From assembly GCA_949710005.1 (NCBI GenBank), contig OX453283.1:20404004-20468003 (forward strand): a stretch of 64,000 nucleotides of DNA. Reading direction: 5' to 3'. Both the position numbers and the translations under genes were made by a program. Of this stretch, positions 12,101 through 23,469 are shown one piece after another. This DNA is from Ricordea florida (lineage: Eukaryota; Cnidaria; Anthozoa; Corallimorpharia; Ricordeidae). Below the pieces are notes generated by a model, which searched no databases, had not been told where the DNA came from, and worked only from the letters and a program-made list of their open reading frames with translations. Each line of letters opens with the position of its first letter. The stretch's first letter is position 1.

Positions 12101-12734
12101 GGAAGACAATCGTTTCAATAGAAAAATACCTACTGGCATTCTCATTGACTGTCATCTTTCATTTCTTTGCTTTTGGTTTTTGTTTCCCCTTTCCTGGCAA
12201 TTTTTTCACGACGATATGGTAATCTGTTGTGTCGTTCATCTTCTGATTCTGTCTCTATGCTGTTGCCATAATTTTCCTTAAATTCTGAACCTGTTTTCAT
12301 TGTTGTTTGCCTTATGATTATTATATTTTATATTTTACAGTGTATACTGTTGGGATAATTTTTCCGAAGAATTTTCAATCTTTTTGAAGTCGTTCCTACT
12401 TGGTTTCCGTTCTAAGTCGTTCTGCTAAATTTTTGTTTTCCAATTTTGTTATGTAATCCGTGTCTCATGTCCTGTATAGCTAAAATGAGTCTTTGTTTCT
12501 ATCTATAACAAATTCAGCTTCCAATATAACTTGATTGTGTTCCTGGACCTTTTCCTTCCTGATTCCTTTGCCTTTTTTGAGTGAGCAGTTGTTGTCTTTT
12601 CTGCGATGTCTCTTGTTGTTGTCCCTACTGTTGTTTCTCAACTCTGCTTTGAGTGACTGCTTCATGTGTGCTGATGTTTGCGGCATTCAAACTTACTCTA
12701 CAACAATCTCTCACAGCTCTGTCTTTTGTATCTA
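9122..12734. other. Long stretch without a recognisable gene
   Basis: Several frames of 60-165 codons occur. The longest is 10249-10746 on the minus strand; it is Cys/His-rich near its end and resembles nothing I know. The frame 9107-9307 (minus) has a natural-looking composition but no motif. G-rich runs occur at 10790-10810. The stretch 12480-12734 appears related to the beginning of the repeat copy that follows. Confidence 0.5.
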
Positions 12735-13240
12735 GGAGATCTTCTTGCTGGGATGCATTTCCAGGATTAGTGAAATCAGCTTCCACAAAATTCACATTAT
12801 TTTCAAAACATCATTCATGGCATTCGTAAGGGCGGAAATTCACATGGAGTAATGATGCCAGGGAACCTGGCCTGCAAATGGACACCTTTCAAATATAGAT
12901 ATGGAGCATTTTTACTCACGTGGCCAGCAGCCATGCAAATTTTTTTGGAAAAAAAGAAAGTTTTCACACAAGAAAAGGGTTCAACTCCCAGAGGATAAGT
13001 TTGGAACACCAACATGGCCACCGTTTCATGGTTTTGGAACACCAATATAGCTGCTGTGACGTCATGTGAAAAATGCTATATATATATATATATATAAATA
13101 TATATTATATATTATATATATTTATATAAATATAAATATATATACATATATAAAAACTCTCGGATCGATTTACTCGGGCTTGCGAGCCACATGGTCTGAC
13201 CAGAACCGACACGATTAGTAACCTCGCTTCGCGCGGAATA
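12735..13240. repeat. Dispersed repeat, copy A (partner at 46022-46331)
   Basis: The copy opens with a segment like TTGCTGGGATG..TTCCAGGA, has a middle AACCTGGCCTGC, an AT-rich microsatellite (13075-13155), and ends with AAAAACTCTCGG, TTTACTCGGGCTTGCGAGCC and a GC-rich CTTCGCG motif. The same blocks occur in the same order and strand at 46022-46331. Copy A has extra sequence of about 120 bp, including TTTGGAACACCAA repeated at about 13000 and 13034. On the minus strand the left end can be read as the start of a protein related to that at 45733-46074. Confidence 0.7.
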
Positions 13241-13975
13241 ATTGTTCGTTTGAATGGCATTTTTAGGTGTTAATTTTCACACCTTTCTGATCAGAAATTG
13301 TTCAAATTAAAACTCCGCCGAAAAAATAATCCTGGGGTACATATAATACATGTAGACATGTAAAAAAGGTTTATGAAATATTTAGAAATGGATGCACGTT
13401 GGACCCATCTGACCCATACGTAATACCTTAAACAGACACTATAAGTATGTGTAGTTTCTGTGGAGCAACTTATAATTGGGGACCTTTTGTATCATTTTGT
13501 CCATGAGAATTGTATTAAGGATACCGTATACCTTCGAGAGTCGATTTTTTGCAAAAAAAAAATTTAAGGCCAAATTAAACATTACTGGTGTCGCTTCATT
13601 TTCCCCCCAAAAAAATTGTTTAAATCTTGAAACGCGCGCGAGTTATCAACAAAAACGTTTTTTCAAATGAAATTCTATCACCCGCCAGAGTGCTATAAGC
13701 CAATTAAAATGTGTCAGCGCCAGGACTTGCCGTGACGTTTTTCGCGGTAAAACATCCGGGGTCGTTCATTTCATGTCGCTTCTCTTTCTTTTGTTTACGT
13801 TTGCAACTTACATACATACATACGTACTTTATTCGTCCCAAAAGGGCTTTTCAGAACAAAGAGCTGGTTAAAACTAAGTACAATTAAATAATTTAGATAA
13901 TTTAAAACTAATTTACAAGTAAATTTACATGTATTCACACTAAGTTTTCGCTTATGTTCGTTTTGCGTATCGTGT

Positions 13976-14300
13976 ATGGAGAAAAATAAGAGAGAAAAGA
14001 GTCCCTGGTTGAAATCTAAGAAGAAAACCGGTCCTAAGAAAAAGAAGCAGAAAGTTTTCGATGAAGGATGGCGAAAGACTCTTGCCGAAACCGATAAAGG
14101 CTCTTGGTTTAACCAGTCTTCTCTCCTCGAAGATGATCAACTGCCCTCGACAAGCTCGGTGCCAGAAGGCGCTAGCCGGCTCAAACTTGAAGGTTTGTCG
14201 AAGAAAAGCGATGATGGCCTCCAGGTTTCGAGTAAAGAAATCTCCATCAAACCTGCAAAGCAGAAAGACTCGAATATTGAACTGCAAGCTTGCGACGGTT
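13976..14300 (+). CDS. Hypothetical lysine-rich protein fragment
   Basis: The frame opens at ATG 13976 and the first 30 residues are very basic (KSKKKTGPKKKKQKVF), which resembles a nuclear localisation signal. A serine-rich, mixed-charge stretch follows. The plausible coding part ends around 14300; the rest of the open frame, to 14485, is antisense to another coding-like exon. It lies within the TTAA-flanked element and may be the N-terminal exon of a transposase or a captured host exon. No domain is recognised. Confidence 0.35.
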
Positions 14301-14347
14301 ATTTATTCGCATGGATAATGATATATATAAATAGTACTTCAACTTAC

Positions 14348-14456
14348 CCCAGTGACCGCATTTCTGCCTGCAGCTGTTCTTTTGGATCGATGGAACCCAC
14401 CGTCGAGGCCACCGCAGTCTTCCTTTTCTTAGAAGAATTCTTTCTGCCCGGCATTG
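14348..14456 (-). CDS. Hypothetical first exon with splice donor
   Basis: ATG at 14456-14454 starts a short basic peptide (MPGRKNSSKKRKTAVAS...). The open frame runs into a good splice donor (GTAAGT, 14347-14342). The downstream exon was not found. It is convergent with the basic frame at 13976 and lies inside the same element. Supported only by composition and the donor site. Confidence 0.3.
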
Positions 14457-15206
14457 TGCAAGGAAATCCGACAAAATTCGACTGACTGGAAATAGAGCTG
14501 CGGTCACGCACTCAACTATTTTCCCGCGAGTTGCTTACCGACACTAGTAATCTCAGGGGACTCAGCAGTAGGTCTCCTGTCGTTCTATTGGCTGTCGACA
14601 TCGGCGGCATCCACAGTGTTGAAATATGGCGCAGCAAGGGCGTGAAATTTTTGTAAACCTTTAGAAGCGAAAAAAACCTACTTCGTTTTTACGCGAGTGT
14701 GCTTTCTTTAAAGCAATTTATAGGGTACGAGGATTTGACGGATCGCCTTGAAATTTGGCCCGACGATTCCCAAGACATCGAACAAAAAAACCGTGTGAGG
14801 GATTTCCGTTTTTCAAAATTGATCTCCCGCAATGGCCTACGCCGTAAAACGTATCGGTAAGTTTTTGATAATCAAAATTGACAGAAAAATTGCGAAGCAA
14901 CCAATAGAAATATCGAAAAAGCCTCACACGGTTTTGAAGATTAGTGCCTTGTGATTGATATAATGCAGTAGTTTTCATTCTAAGGTCGAATTCCATACAC
15001 GATAAATTCGCTCAAAGAGACGTTGGTCGTTTTGGGGTTTTAGGACGCACTCTCTTTACGGTTAAAAAAAATCAAAGCGAAATAATTTTTACTGGATAGT
15101 GCATTTCATTAGCTTTGTACTGATATATAGTTTGTGGTTGTTACATTTAAGACAGCGCGCAAATATTTTTTTTCGCGAAGGACACCCGCGAAGGTATACG
15201 GTAACC

Positions 15207-18085
15207 TTAATCAAGTGGCTGTGAACTAAACCAAAGAAAAATCTATGAAAAAAATATAAAAACTATAAGCAGGCAATATTATGTCATATGTATTGAACTT
15301 ACATTGTTTTGGGAACATGTCCCAGCTTTGATGGTGCTGCGGGTATTGACGTTTCTTTCTACATAATAATACAAGATTTGTTTTACTTCCCGCTCCAAAT
15401 TAAGTAGTCATTTCTCCATTTGGCCAATAGTTATGGCAACTGTAGGAGCTGGTATGTTGGAGAGTGAGTATATTTTATAAAGTCAACAATTTGTTTGAGT
15501 TCAGATAATGAAATTGCCCAATCTGTTCATTCCATCCGTATGGAAGGCATATTTATTGAACCCATTACTCATCCTTAAGCCTCTGGAAATTCCAGTTTTA
15601 GTTCACACTTTCCTTAAGAGTTGTGGCCCTAGAGACTGTCGCTCTTCATTATCACTCTCAAAATTTCAATTGAATTGAAGGTGGTTTGTTTATGGATATG
15701 ATCTGTGTCAATTTGCCACAGAAGGTTTCTTTGAATGTAACTGTTTAGATCATACACTTGCCTTCTTGCCAAGTAAGATTGGTTTTTAAACTTTTTCCTG
15801 TTCAGCTGTCATTGATTGTCATCACTTTCAGTGCTGTTGTCAATGAAGTCTTCAATGCCTTAAATCGTTTCTTGGGTTTATGATCAGCTTGATTCATTGC
15901 AGCTGCATAATCGGTTGCCCTCTGCCTTGAAACTGTTTTTGTTCCCCTTTATTTGATAGTAGAATTTACAATGAGGTTTTTTGTTAAACACTGATTAAGG
16001 ATGATGGAAACACAGCTACATTTTTTCTAGTTATTACTCTGGTCTTGTAATGTATTTGATGTGTTACGAGCTGAAATAGTACCAGAGATTTAAACTGGAA
16101 ATATACTTTTATTAACATGGTAATCTGATGTAGCCTATGCTAGTTTATACAGGTGCCTGTAAACATGCATCACAAGCATTTAGCTCAACTGTTTTTTTGA
16201 GTGCCACTTGTGTGACAAGCACAGTGCATATAATGCATGTGCAAACCACAAGGTAAGTCACCCCTACAAAAACTGACAAATATTTCATATGATCTCTTCA
16301 AAGCTCTCCTTACACGAGATAATTTCTTTTGTTTCATTGAAACGAGAACAATGACAATACAAATAACGTGTATATCAGAAGTATATCAGAACCTGTAGCA
16401 TCCAAACCTCCCCTGCCGTGAAGTGTGCTCTTCCCCCTTGACCCGCTTTGTACTGCACTTCAATGACTTTTTCCATGTCCTCTTTGAACTCTTGTAGAGA
16501 AAGTTGATAGAATTTGTTATGCATTAAAAAATGTTAAGCCGTGACTGCAAATTTACTCTTTTACTCTTTTTTGCCTTGCCTGGAACTATCGTAGTGGCAT
16601 TCATGTGAATTTAACAGGTTATCCCCTGTCTCTCCTACAAGGTATGGTTTTGTCCACAAAGTCGTGCAATTGTTTTATGTTCACATATGTGGGGGGAGAG
16701 GGTGTGACAAAATGGCAGCACATGTTTACAAAATGGCATCTGTTGTGTTAAGCCTGACACATAGATTGTCGAGGCGGGTTTTCGTTCTGTTCGCTCCATC
16801 TTTGATCAAAATACACTTTTGAAGGTCTCGTGAATGAACAGGAAATGTGTTCAAGAATGCTCATGGGGAAAGAAATTGGTTTTAAAGTCTTAAAAGTGAC
16901 AATGTCTCCAATTTGGACGATGAGTATTTGATCAGTCGTAGCAAGAGTGCACAAAACGAACTATTCCGAATGAACTCTTTATGGTCTGGGGAAAGGACAG
17001 CTTTTCATGGAATGATTACCACGTACCATGAGGTAGCTAGAAGGAGCCTTTGATTTACTTTAAGTTTTTAAGGGGTAAACTGACGGACCGGGAAAAACTC
17101 TAAAACTCTCTGGGAAAGGAATTTTCCTGGGGACACTCGCTGGCTGCGGAGAGGCATGGAATCTCTTACGCCTGCTGAATACAGTTGACACAAAGATCAC
17201 AACAGAACTTGGGTCCAAGGTAGAACTTTAATCCACCACTATACTGCAGGTACAGTCAAAATATAACCAACAAAAATCTAAGCAAGACTAGGTGGAACGA
17301 GGACATAACCAGGACGTAGCCGAAGAAGCTCCTACAAAGCACTGGTACTTAAGCCTAAGCTAGCAAAGTGATACAGATTACATCACAACTCAACGAGTCA
17401 AATTACAGAGCACAACACTCATTTCTACAAGATTATTGCTGGAAACATAAGCTTGTTTTAAAACATAATTACTTTAAAAAGCTACACAGGTGGATACCGG
17501 CTTCTTACAGGTTGATTACAGTTTGAAGAGTAAATATAATTATGACTTGACAAATAAGTTTACGCTCAATAAATCAACAGGTTGTTTATGGCTAAAAGAA
17601 GTTAAGACTAAAGGATAATTGATTTCTACATTGGCTTTTCATATTTTTATCAGCGGAAGCAAAATAACTGAATAACAATAAACCCTCTCTTCACATTCCT
17701 CCCACCTTAAGTCTCAGCTGTTCTCAGCTGATTAGAGAAAAGGAAAACAATTAAAAAATATAGGAGAAAAATTAAGAAAAATGCACAGCGAATTAAAATA
17801 TTAACACTTACGTGTCCTGTTAAAGTGGAAATTTTATATTTGATTTCCTGGTCTCTAAAAATTTTGTATTTGTTTTTGTGCCTGAACCACGGCATAAACC
17901 GAACTAGGCTAAATATAGTGGCCTCGGGGGTTCAATGAAAAGTAAGAAAGACTTGGAAATTGAAAAGGGAAAGTCGAATTACGTAAATAAACTACGAACA
18001 TAGATTAAATAAGGCGAGGAAAAAATTAATGTCAGCAACAGAAAATTAAAAAAAATTATTGCAACCTATAAAATTACCTTAAATA
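15207..18085. other. Stretch without a recognisable gene
   Basis: AT-rich sequence with no frame above about 70 codons. The part 17150-17710 looks LTR-like in composition, but no paired repeat, primer-binding site or polypurine tract could be shown. Confidence 0.5.
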
Positions 18086-18665
18086 TCACGGTTCTGCCCA
18101 GAAGAACCCAGTTCCGTGGGAGAGAGACGGATACAGATTGTGCGCCACGGTCACAATTGTGTCCGTACGGGAACAATATTGCAAGTCTAAATAACGAGCA
18201 AAGTCCTCGTGGTTGTTTGTTAAAAGGGCGTAGATGACTAAAAGAAAGTCTGTCGAAAAGTATGACTCTTGCAAAGTCAGGAGAGCATAAGTGGCAATCC
18301 GGCGTTGGATGTAGTCCTTTTTGAGAAGGTAGAGGGCCACATCGACCACCAGTAAGAAAGGGTAGGTCGTCCGATAGTCTAGTAACTTGTCGTCAAGTAA
18401 AGCAACCACAATTCCTTGGCACTCGGGCGAGTGAAGGTTCTTCCTATCGTTGCAGAGGTACGTGCGAGGATGTGAGCGACGTGCACAGCCCCTATTTTTG
18501 CACTTGGTCAGGGGAGTTCGTACTCGTGCTTGGACAAAAGCGCTGATACCGGACAGCTCCTGGATACTCCTTGTAGTTGCCTTAACTACTGCAGGGCATC
18601 CTCGAGGGGCGGTTTTTTGTAGATTCCGCTCAGTAGTGGTTGTTGTTATATTAAATGCCAGTTTT
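18086..18665 (-). CDS. Hypothetical cysteine-containing protein frame
   Basis: An open frame of about 195 codons ends at 18086. No good ATG is visible, so it may be an internal or last exon. The first part has a run of threonines and a Cys pattern (TKCKNRGCARRSHPRTYLC, then SPEC). The second half is rich in L and Y (TTYPFLLVVDVALYLLKK, TYALLTLQESYFSTDFLLV) and ends in FFWAEP. I do not recognise the family. It directly follows the Penelope-like fragment on the same strand, in a different frame. Confidence 0.35.
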
Positions 18666-18675
18666 TCATGAGAAT

Positions 18676-19546
18676 TTATCTTAGGTTTGGCACTGATGGT
18701 TGGTATTGCGTGACAAAAGGCAAGATTCGTTGGTTTTTCTTTGGTTTCTGTTGAAGGGCTAGTTTCCTGTCTTTGAAGTTCACCTCTGAGAGGGTTGTGT
18801 TAATAAGATCCTCTGGGAAACCCCTCTGTAGCAGATTCGCTTTGAAATTTGTAATTTTCTCTTCAAATATTATTTTGGAAGAGTTTGTTCTGAGGAGTCG
18901 GAGGGCTTCCCCTTTAATGAAGCCTTTTTTAACTCCTTGCGGGTGACAGGAAGCAAAATGGGTATACTGAAATGTCTCAGTTGGTTTGAAATGAGCACAC
19001 ACATCCAGGATTGCATCTCTGTCGAATCTTTCCCCTTTGTAGATGTAGGTGTCCAGGAATGTTGTTTCCTTATCGGAAATTTCAGCCGTAAATTTGATCG
19101 TAGGGTGATGATTGTTTGCTTGTTCAATGAAATGTTCTAGTCTGTCTCTGTTTGTAGTCCAGAGCGAGAAGATGTCGTCTATGTAACATTTCCAAACAAG
19201 CGGTTTAAAAGGGCTTTGGCTAAAGATTTCTGTCTCTACCTTGTTCATGAATATATTAGAAAAGGCGACTGCCATTTTCGTGCCCATGGCCGTACCATGT
19301 GTTTGAAGGTAGTTTTTTCCATTAAACTGGAAAGAATTTTCTTGGAGAATTAGCCTGAGCGCTCGTTTTAGTAGTTGTGTAGGGATAGGAGGTTCGTTTC
19401 TATAGAATATTTCGTATGCTCTGCATACCGTGTCTATTCCCTCCTCTTGCGGTATATTTGTGTACAAGCTCGTAATGTCCATTGAAACAAGTATGATGTC
19501 TGCTGGGACTTTCGTATTTTCTATGACATTGACGAGGATATTATTT
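18676..19546 (-). pseudogene. Penelope-like element reverse transcriptase fragment
   Basis: The frame is open for about 290 codons. It shows DITSLYTNIPQEEGID, THGTAMGTKMAVAFSN and the catalytic YIDDIFSLW, then FLDTYIYKG, the pattern of Penelope-like reverse transcriptases. The N-terminal part is missing and the upstream end abuts a LINE 3' fragment near 19556. The C-terminal GIY-YIG endonuclease is absent: the frame stops at 18676 right after QPSVPNLR. It is therefore truncated at both ends. Confidence 0.8.
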
Positions 19547-19559
19547 AAATCTAATAAAT

Positions 19560-20067
19560 GTGATCACATAACGCCTCTCCTCAGAGAACTCCATTGGCTA
19601 CCCATCCAACAGCGGATAGAATTTAAGATTCTTCTAATTACATTTAAAGCACTCAACAAGCAGGCAAGATCTTCTTATATCCTATACGCCCTGAAGATCA
19701 CTTCGTTCTTCTTCCAAAAATCTCTTGAAAACACCGGGGTACAATCTCAAGTCTTATGGTGGTCGGTCGTTTGCCCTGGCTTCAGCAGTGTTGTGGAACT
19801 CCCTTCCTCAGTCATTGAGAGACTTGCAATCAGTCGAAACTTTTAAACCGAAACTTAAGAAACATTTATTTTTACGGGCTTACATGGAACATTGAATTTA
19901 AATTGTTGTTGTCCTTTTTTTTATGAATTATATCTTATTTCTTTCTTATTTCTTATTTTAATTTGACATAGTTAGGCAATTTGTAATTATAATTTTCCTT
20001 CAATTTGTGAAGCGTCTTTGGACCACTGGGAAAAGACGCTATATAAATGTATTATATTATTATTATA
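19560..20067 (+). pseudogene. 3' end of a second LINE (L2/CR1-like)
   Basis: The last part of a reverse transcriptase protein is readable: HITPLLRELHWLPIQQRIEF and KILLITFKALNKQARS, then after a frameshift near 19700 a stretch like GGRSFALASAVLWNSLPQSL. The 3' end has a 9-bp hairpin, AGCGTCTTT (20011-20019) with AAAGACGCT (20032-20040), followed by TATAAATGTATTAT and ATT repeats. It is a 5'-truncated insertion, as LINEs commonly leave. Confidence 0.75.
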
Positions 20068-20237
20068 AAACTGGGCCATTCGGGATAATTGGTGAGAAAT
20101 GTAAAATAGGAAGTTCACCTTTCCAAGAAGTCAGGCCTCTCTGTGTTAGAAGACCTTCTCGGTCAATTTATTTCAGTTCAATTAGTTTCTGCAACCGTTC
20201 ATGGGTGATTGCTTCCCCAGTGGAAGGGAGCCATCTT

Positions 20238-20326
20238 GCTCAACCTCGTTCCCAGGGTCTTTCTCTCCCTGCCCCCCCAGAGCGAGAGAAGAGAGACCTT
20301 GGCACAGGCTGGTCACGTGTCTCCCA
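20238..20326. repeat. Hairpin-forming repeat, copy A (inverted partner at 44383-44466)
   Basis: CAACCTCGTTCCCAGGGTCT opens a sequence that can fold on itself (CCCAGGGTCT.. with ..AGAGACCTTGG) and ends GGCTGGTCACGTGTCTCCCA. The same sequence, with a few changes, lies in the opposite orientation at 44383-44466. A weaker relative is seen near 22768-22830. Confidence 0.65.
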
Positions 20327-20420
20327 CACCAAATAAAATCCTGAGGAGGGGACCCTTTTTCACAAAGTTTTGTTGCTCTCTGCTTTAGTCCATGTCAAAA
20401 CGAGGCTGTTGCAATCCGCC

Positions 20421-20962
20421 ATGTTTTTCAATAGTCTTCACTTCGCTATCGTTAACAGCAGCTACTGGAACGTCAATCTCAAACCCAAACAAGTGAAGTG
20501 CCTGGAATCAATTTATTTGGGAAGAGATACCATTGGTGTACTTCCAACGGGATACGGAAAATCAATCATTTTCCATCTTCTACCAGGCCTGTTCTACGAT
20601 AAAATCAACTCGCGGTCGACACCATCGAGCTCTTCTTTTCCGATTAATCCTGTTGTTATCGTCGTTTCGCCGTTGAATTCGTTAATCAGCGATCAGATCA
20701 GGTGGAGTATGGAAGGAAAGGTTAAAGCAACCATCCTTAATGTTAGAAAAAGCAGGAACAGCGAGGAGTTAGAGTTGGATTCCGGTGAGACAAATGCATT
20801 GTTTCTGAAGGAGGCGAAATACGATCTAGTATTTACACATCCAGAAGCTGTTTTGTCGTGCCAAAAAGAAATAGAGCTGCTACAACTATTGCTTGAACTG
20901 ATCGTTGATCAACGATCAGTTCAAGCAATAGTTGTTGATGAAGTCCACTGTATTCTTGAATG
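20421..20962 (+). pseudogene. RecQ-like helicase, exon 1
   Basis: The start is taken at ATG 20421 (context GCCATGT). It has a Q-motif-like segment (NLKPKQVKCLESI), Walker A VLPTGYGKS, motif Ia VIVVSPLNSLISDQ and motif II DEVH in IVVDEVHCILEW. The exon ends within the W codon at 20962 and the donor is GTAGGT. In the family these proteins are ATP-driven 3'-5' DNA helicases. A perfect 54-bp palindrome (20882-20935) covers the residues just before motif II. The gene faces the DUF6589 gene tail to tail. Cnidarian genomes carry many such RecQ-like copies linked to repeats, so a mobile origin is likely. Confidence 0.75.
20882..20935. repeat. Perfect 54-bp palindrome inside the helicase exon
   Basis: The sequence reads the same on both strands for 54 bp with no spacer. 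Its centre, TTGATCAA, lies between 20908 and 20909. It is in frame and ends 2 bp before the GATGAAGTCCAC that encodes the DEVH box. Confidence 0.95.
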
Positions 20963-21583
20963 GTAGGTTTATTATTGTTATTCAGTTTACCCGACGAGAC
21001 ATCCAGTTGCAGTGCATTATGACTTTTGTAACAACAAACGTTCTATTGTGTAATGTCTCGTTCTTAAAGCGTTCCGGCAAATGTTAATGAAGTGGCCGGG
21101 CTTTCTGCAATCGCTCCCGTTAATGTAAGGTTTAAAATTTCAGCTTAAATATTCAGATACACTTTCTTCCGCCCCTTTCTTGCCCTGGTAAAAGAGGAAG
21201 ACAATCGATGGAATGATTTCCACACAGGTCCCTACTTGATTATGCATGCATAAACAGTTTTCAAACATGTTAACTTAACAGCGATAATTCATAAAGGTTA
21301 AGAAAATTTGCACCTTTAATACACAAATATCATTATATGACAATGCACTTCTTGAAAATGCAAAAAAAGTGAACAAATGTTGAACAGTATTATGCTGACT
21401 TAAATTTTTCTTTTTTTTAAGATGCTTAACTATCATCTTATACTGATTGGGGTGTTGTTTGTAGAGTAATGTAAATATAATGATTTTAAGAATACCTAAA
21501 AATTCATAATTATGATTCATTGATGATTAGAGAAATAACAAAAATCAGTAATTAAATGTATAAATTTCTCTTTATTTCTTCAG
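20963..21583 (+). other. Intron of the RecQ-like helicase
   Basis: The intron begins GTAGGT and ends TTTCTTCAG. Removing it joins TG to GGGAGATGATTTC, giving the expected EWGDDFRKDYSNLA across the junction. Length 621 bp. It contains the minus-strand frame 21275-21520, which is not recognisable. Confidence 0.8.
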
Positions 21584-22320
21584 GGGAGATGATTTCCGGA
21601 AAGATTATTCAAACCTGGCAATGCTGTGTGCTACATTCCCCACTGCACCTGTTGTAGCTCTGACAGCCACACCTAGCAAGAGAGATATAGCAGCAATTAA
21701 GAAGTCCCTCAATTTAAAGAACCCTCTGGAAGTAGTTGGAAATCCCAATCGGCCCAACATATTTTACAAGAAAGTGTTTCGAAAAGGTGATGATGTAGAC
21801 TTTTTTGAGGAAATCCTGGATCCCATTGCAAGTCAACTCAAAGAGGAAAAAGTGAACTTTCCAGCTACCATTATGTATTTGCCCTTGAGATGGTGTGGAT
21901 TTGCATATAAATACTGTGAAAGGCTACTTGGCGAGGAGCAGTATTTTCCTTCAGGTGCTGATGCAAAACCTGAAAACAGGCTTTTTGCACGGTACCATGC
22001 ACCACAAACAACGGCAATGAAGGAACAAATTTTGAAGGACCTCTCGTCAGCTTCATCCAAAGTCAGATTGATATTTGCTACAGTTGCCATGGGAATGGGA
22101 GTTGATATCAAAAGCATAAGGCAAGTAATACATGTGGGTCCCCCATGGACTGTCAGGGAATATTTTCAAGAGACTGGGCGTGCAGGCCGTGATGGAAAAC
22201 AGTCTTCTGCAACACTTTATTTCAATAATAGACATTGCAAAGAATCAGGAGGGACTGAGCGATGACATTCGCACCTTCTGTCACCTAGAGGACAGTTGCC
22301 TCAGAAAGTTTCTTTTATAA
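21584..22320 (+). pseudogene. RecQ-like helicase, exon 2 (frameshifted)
   Basis: Contains motif III (VALTATPSK), NPNRPNIFYKKVFRKG, motif V (VAMGMGVDIKSI) and motif VI (QETGRAGRDGK). After TLYFNN a one-base shift near 22229 moves the frame; the downstream part reads DIAKNQEGLSDDIRTFCHLE and stops at 22320. Beyond the stop a cysteine-rich text (CCSYCESVCDCDECLLK) is readable at about 22360-22410, which looks like the zinc-binding end of this helicase type. The copy therefore carries at least one frameshift and one stop. Confidence 0.75.
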
Positions 22321-22913
22321 GGCCTTGATGCTGCACCTGTAAGTTGTATTGGCCACCTCTGCTGCAGCTATTGTGAATCGGTATGTGACTGTGATGAATG
22401 TCTTTTGAAGATTAGTCAAGTTAATGGCCTTCCTTGAATTTGCTTTTCTGTTATAATGCCATGTGTCATTGATCATTATTAATAATAATTTTGTAAGTGA
22501 CAATTTCAACCTTTCCTTCAGAATATTCAAAACATTTGTAGCACTCTGGCAAATAGCAAGTCACATGCATCCAAATGTATTGTATATTTCAATTAATACA
22601 AATTGGAGTTATAGGGTGTTATCAGCATTCAAACAAGGCACATTTTATACAATGTCATGATCATTTTGGTTTGGGCATGTCAGCTTTTGGGCTAGTACAT
22701 CTGAGTTACAGCTTTTTAGCAAGCTGGAAAGTTTTTTTGCTTTGCACCCTGGTTATAACGGAAATTGGGTAACGGTCTCTTTTCCTTCCCTCTTGGGGGC
22801 GAAGTGAGAGAGACCCAGAGAAGGTTGTTATATGATCTGCTATTTGCTAGGCCCATGATTTGAATGCTGAGCAGATGCCATGAACAATGTTGCTCATATT
22901 GTATTACATGTAT

Positions 22914-23463
22914 TTACAAATTGTCCACTTCATCGTGTTCCAGTGGTGCATCAAATAACAAATTCTTTTTATGACGTGCAAGCCACTTGTCCAGTTCCGT
23001 TTGATCAAGGGTTGAGAGAGGGTCAGGCTGTATATCAGGGAAAGAGTCGAACATTCTGCCGGGCTCATTGGTGAAAGGCTTCAGAATATGTAGATCTAAC
23101 AACACTTTGCTTTCATCTGCAGCTGCAGATCTGTGGCTGTGTGATGATGAAGGTTTCACTCGGTTGACCTGAGCATCAAAGTTTTCAGTAATTTTTTGTT
23201 GCCCTCCCAAAGCTCGGCTAGCATTTTCGATTGCCTTGTCTGTTTTATTAGGGCCCATTGTGTGGATTGATTTTTTAATTGATTTGTTCCTTACTTATTG
23301 AAGCAGGTCAATTTCAATGTTTTCACTAGCACCACCTTTCCAATTTGCTGTGGATGCCCAAATGCACTGGTGGGCCTCAGCTTCTGATAAGAAAACTTCG
23401 TTTTGAACAATACTAATCAGCATTTCTATGGCATACTGATTGAAGCCTGGCATTGCTTTAAAG
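22914..23463 (-). pseudogene. DUF6589 gene, last exon, part downstream of the Polinton
   Basis: On the minus strand the frame begins at the Polinton border: CTTTAAAGCAATGCC continues the codon cut by the insertion. It reads FKAMPGFNQYAIEML, SEAEAHQCIWASTANWKGG and then IEIDLLQ before TAA at 23297-23295. Beyond that stop, in the same frame, it reads SIKKSIHTMGPNKTDKAIE and runs to 22914. The text matches the end of DUF6589-type proteins, whose function is unknown. One nonsense codon is seen here, besides the insertion. Confidence 0.7.
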
Positions 23464-23469
23464 TGCAAC
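23464..23469. repeat. Target-site duplication TGCAAC, left copy
   Basis: TGCAAC directly precedes the left Polinton terminus AGTAGTATAACTGG. The identical hexamer directly follows the right terminus at 37210-37215. Six-base duplications are diagnostic of Polintons. Confidence 0.95.

Larger units (their letters stand above)
13519..15206. mobile_element. 1.7-kb TTAA-flanked DNA transposon
   Basis: TTAA at 13515-13518 precedes an 18-bp terminus GGATACCGTATACCTTCG (13519-13536). The opposite end at 15189-15206 is its reverse complement with one difference and is followed by TTAA at 15207-15210. TTAA duplications are typical of piggyBac and Kolobok elements. After about 20 bp the two ends diverge. 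No transposase is seen inside; two short coding-like pieces are listed separately. A fragment with ACTTTATTCGTCCC near 13826 looks like another repeat nested inside. Confidence 0.65.

Noticed and set aside
12960-13060. tRNA-like B box (GGTTCAACTCC)
   Set aside because: No A box at the right distance and no acceptor stem; it is part of dispersed repeat copy A.
17150-17710. Possible solo LTR
   Set aside because: No second copy, no target duplication and no clear TG...CA borders could be shown.
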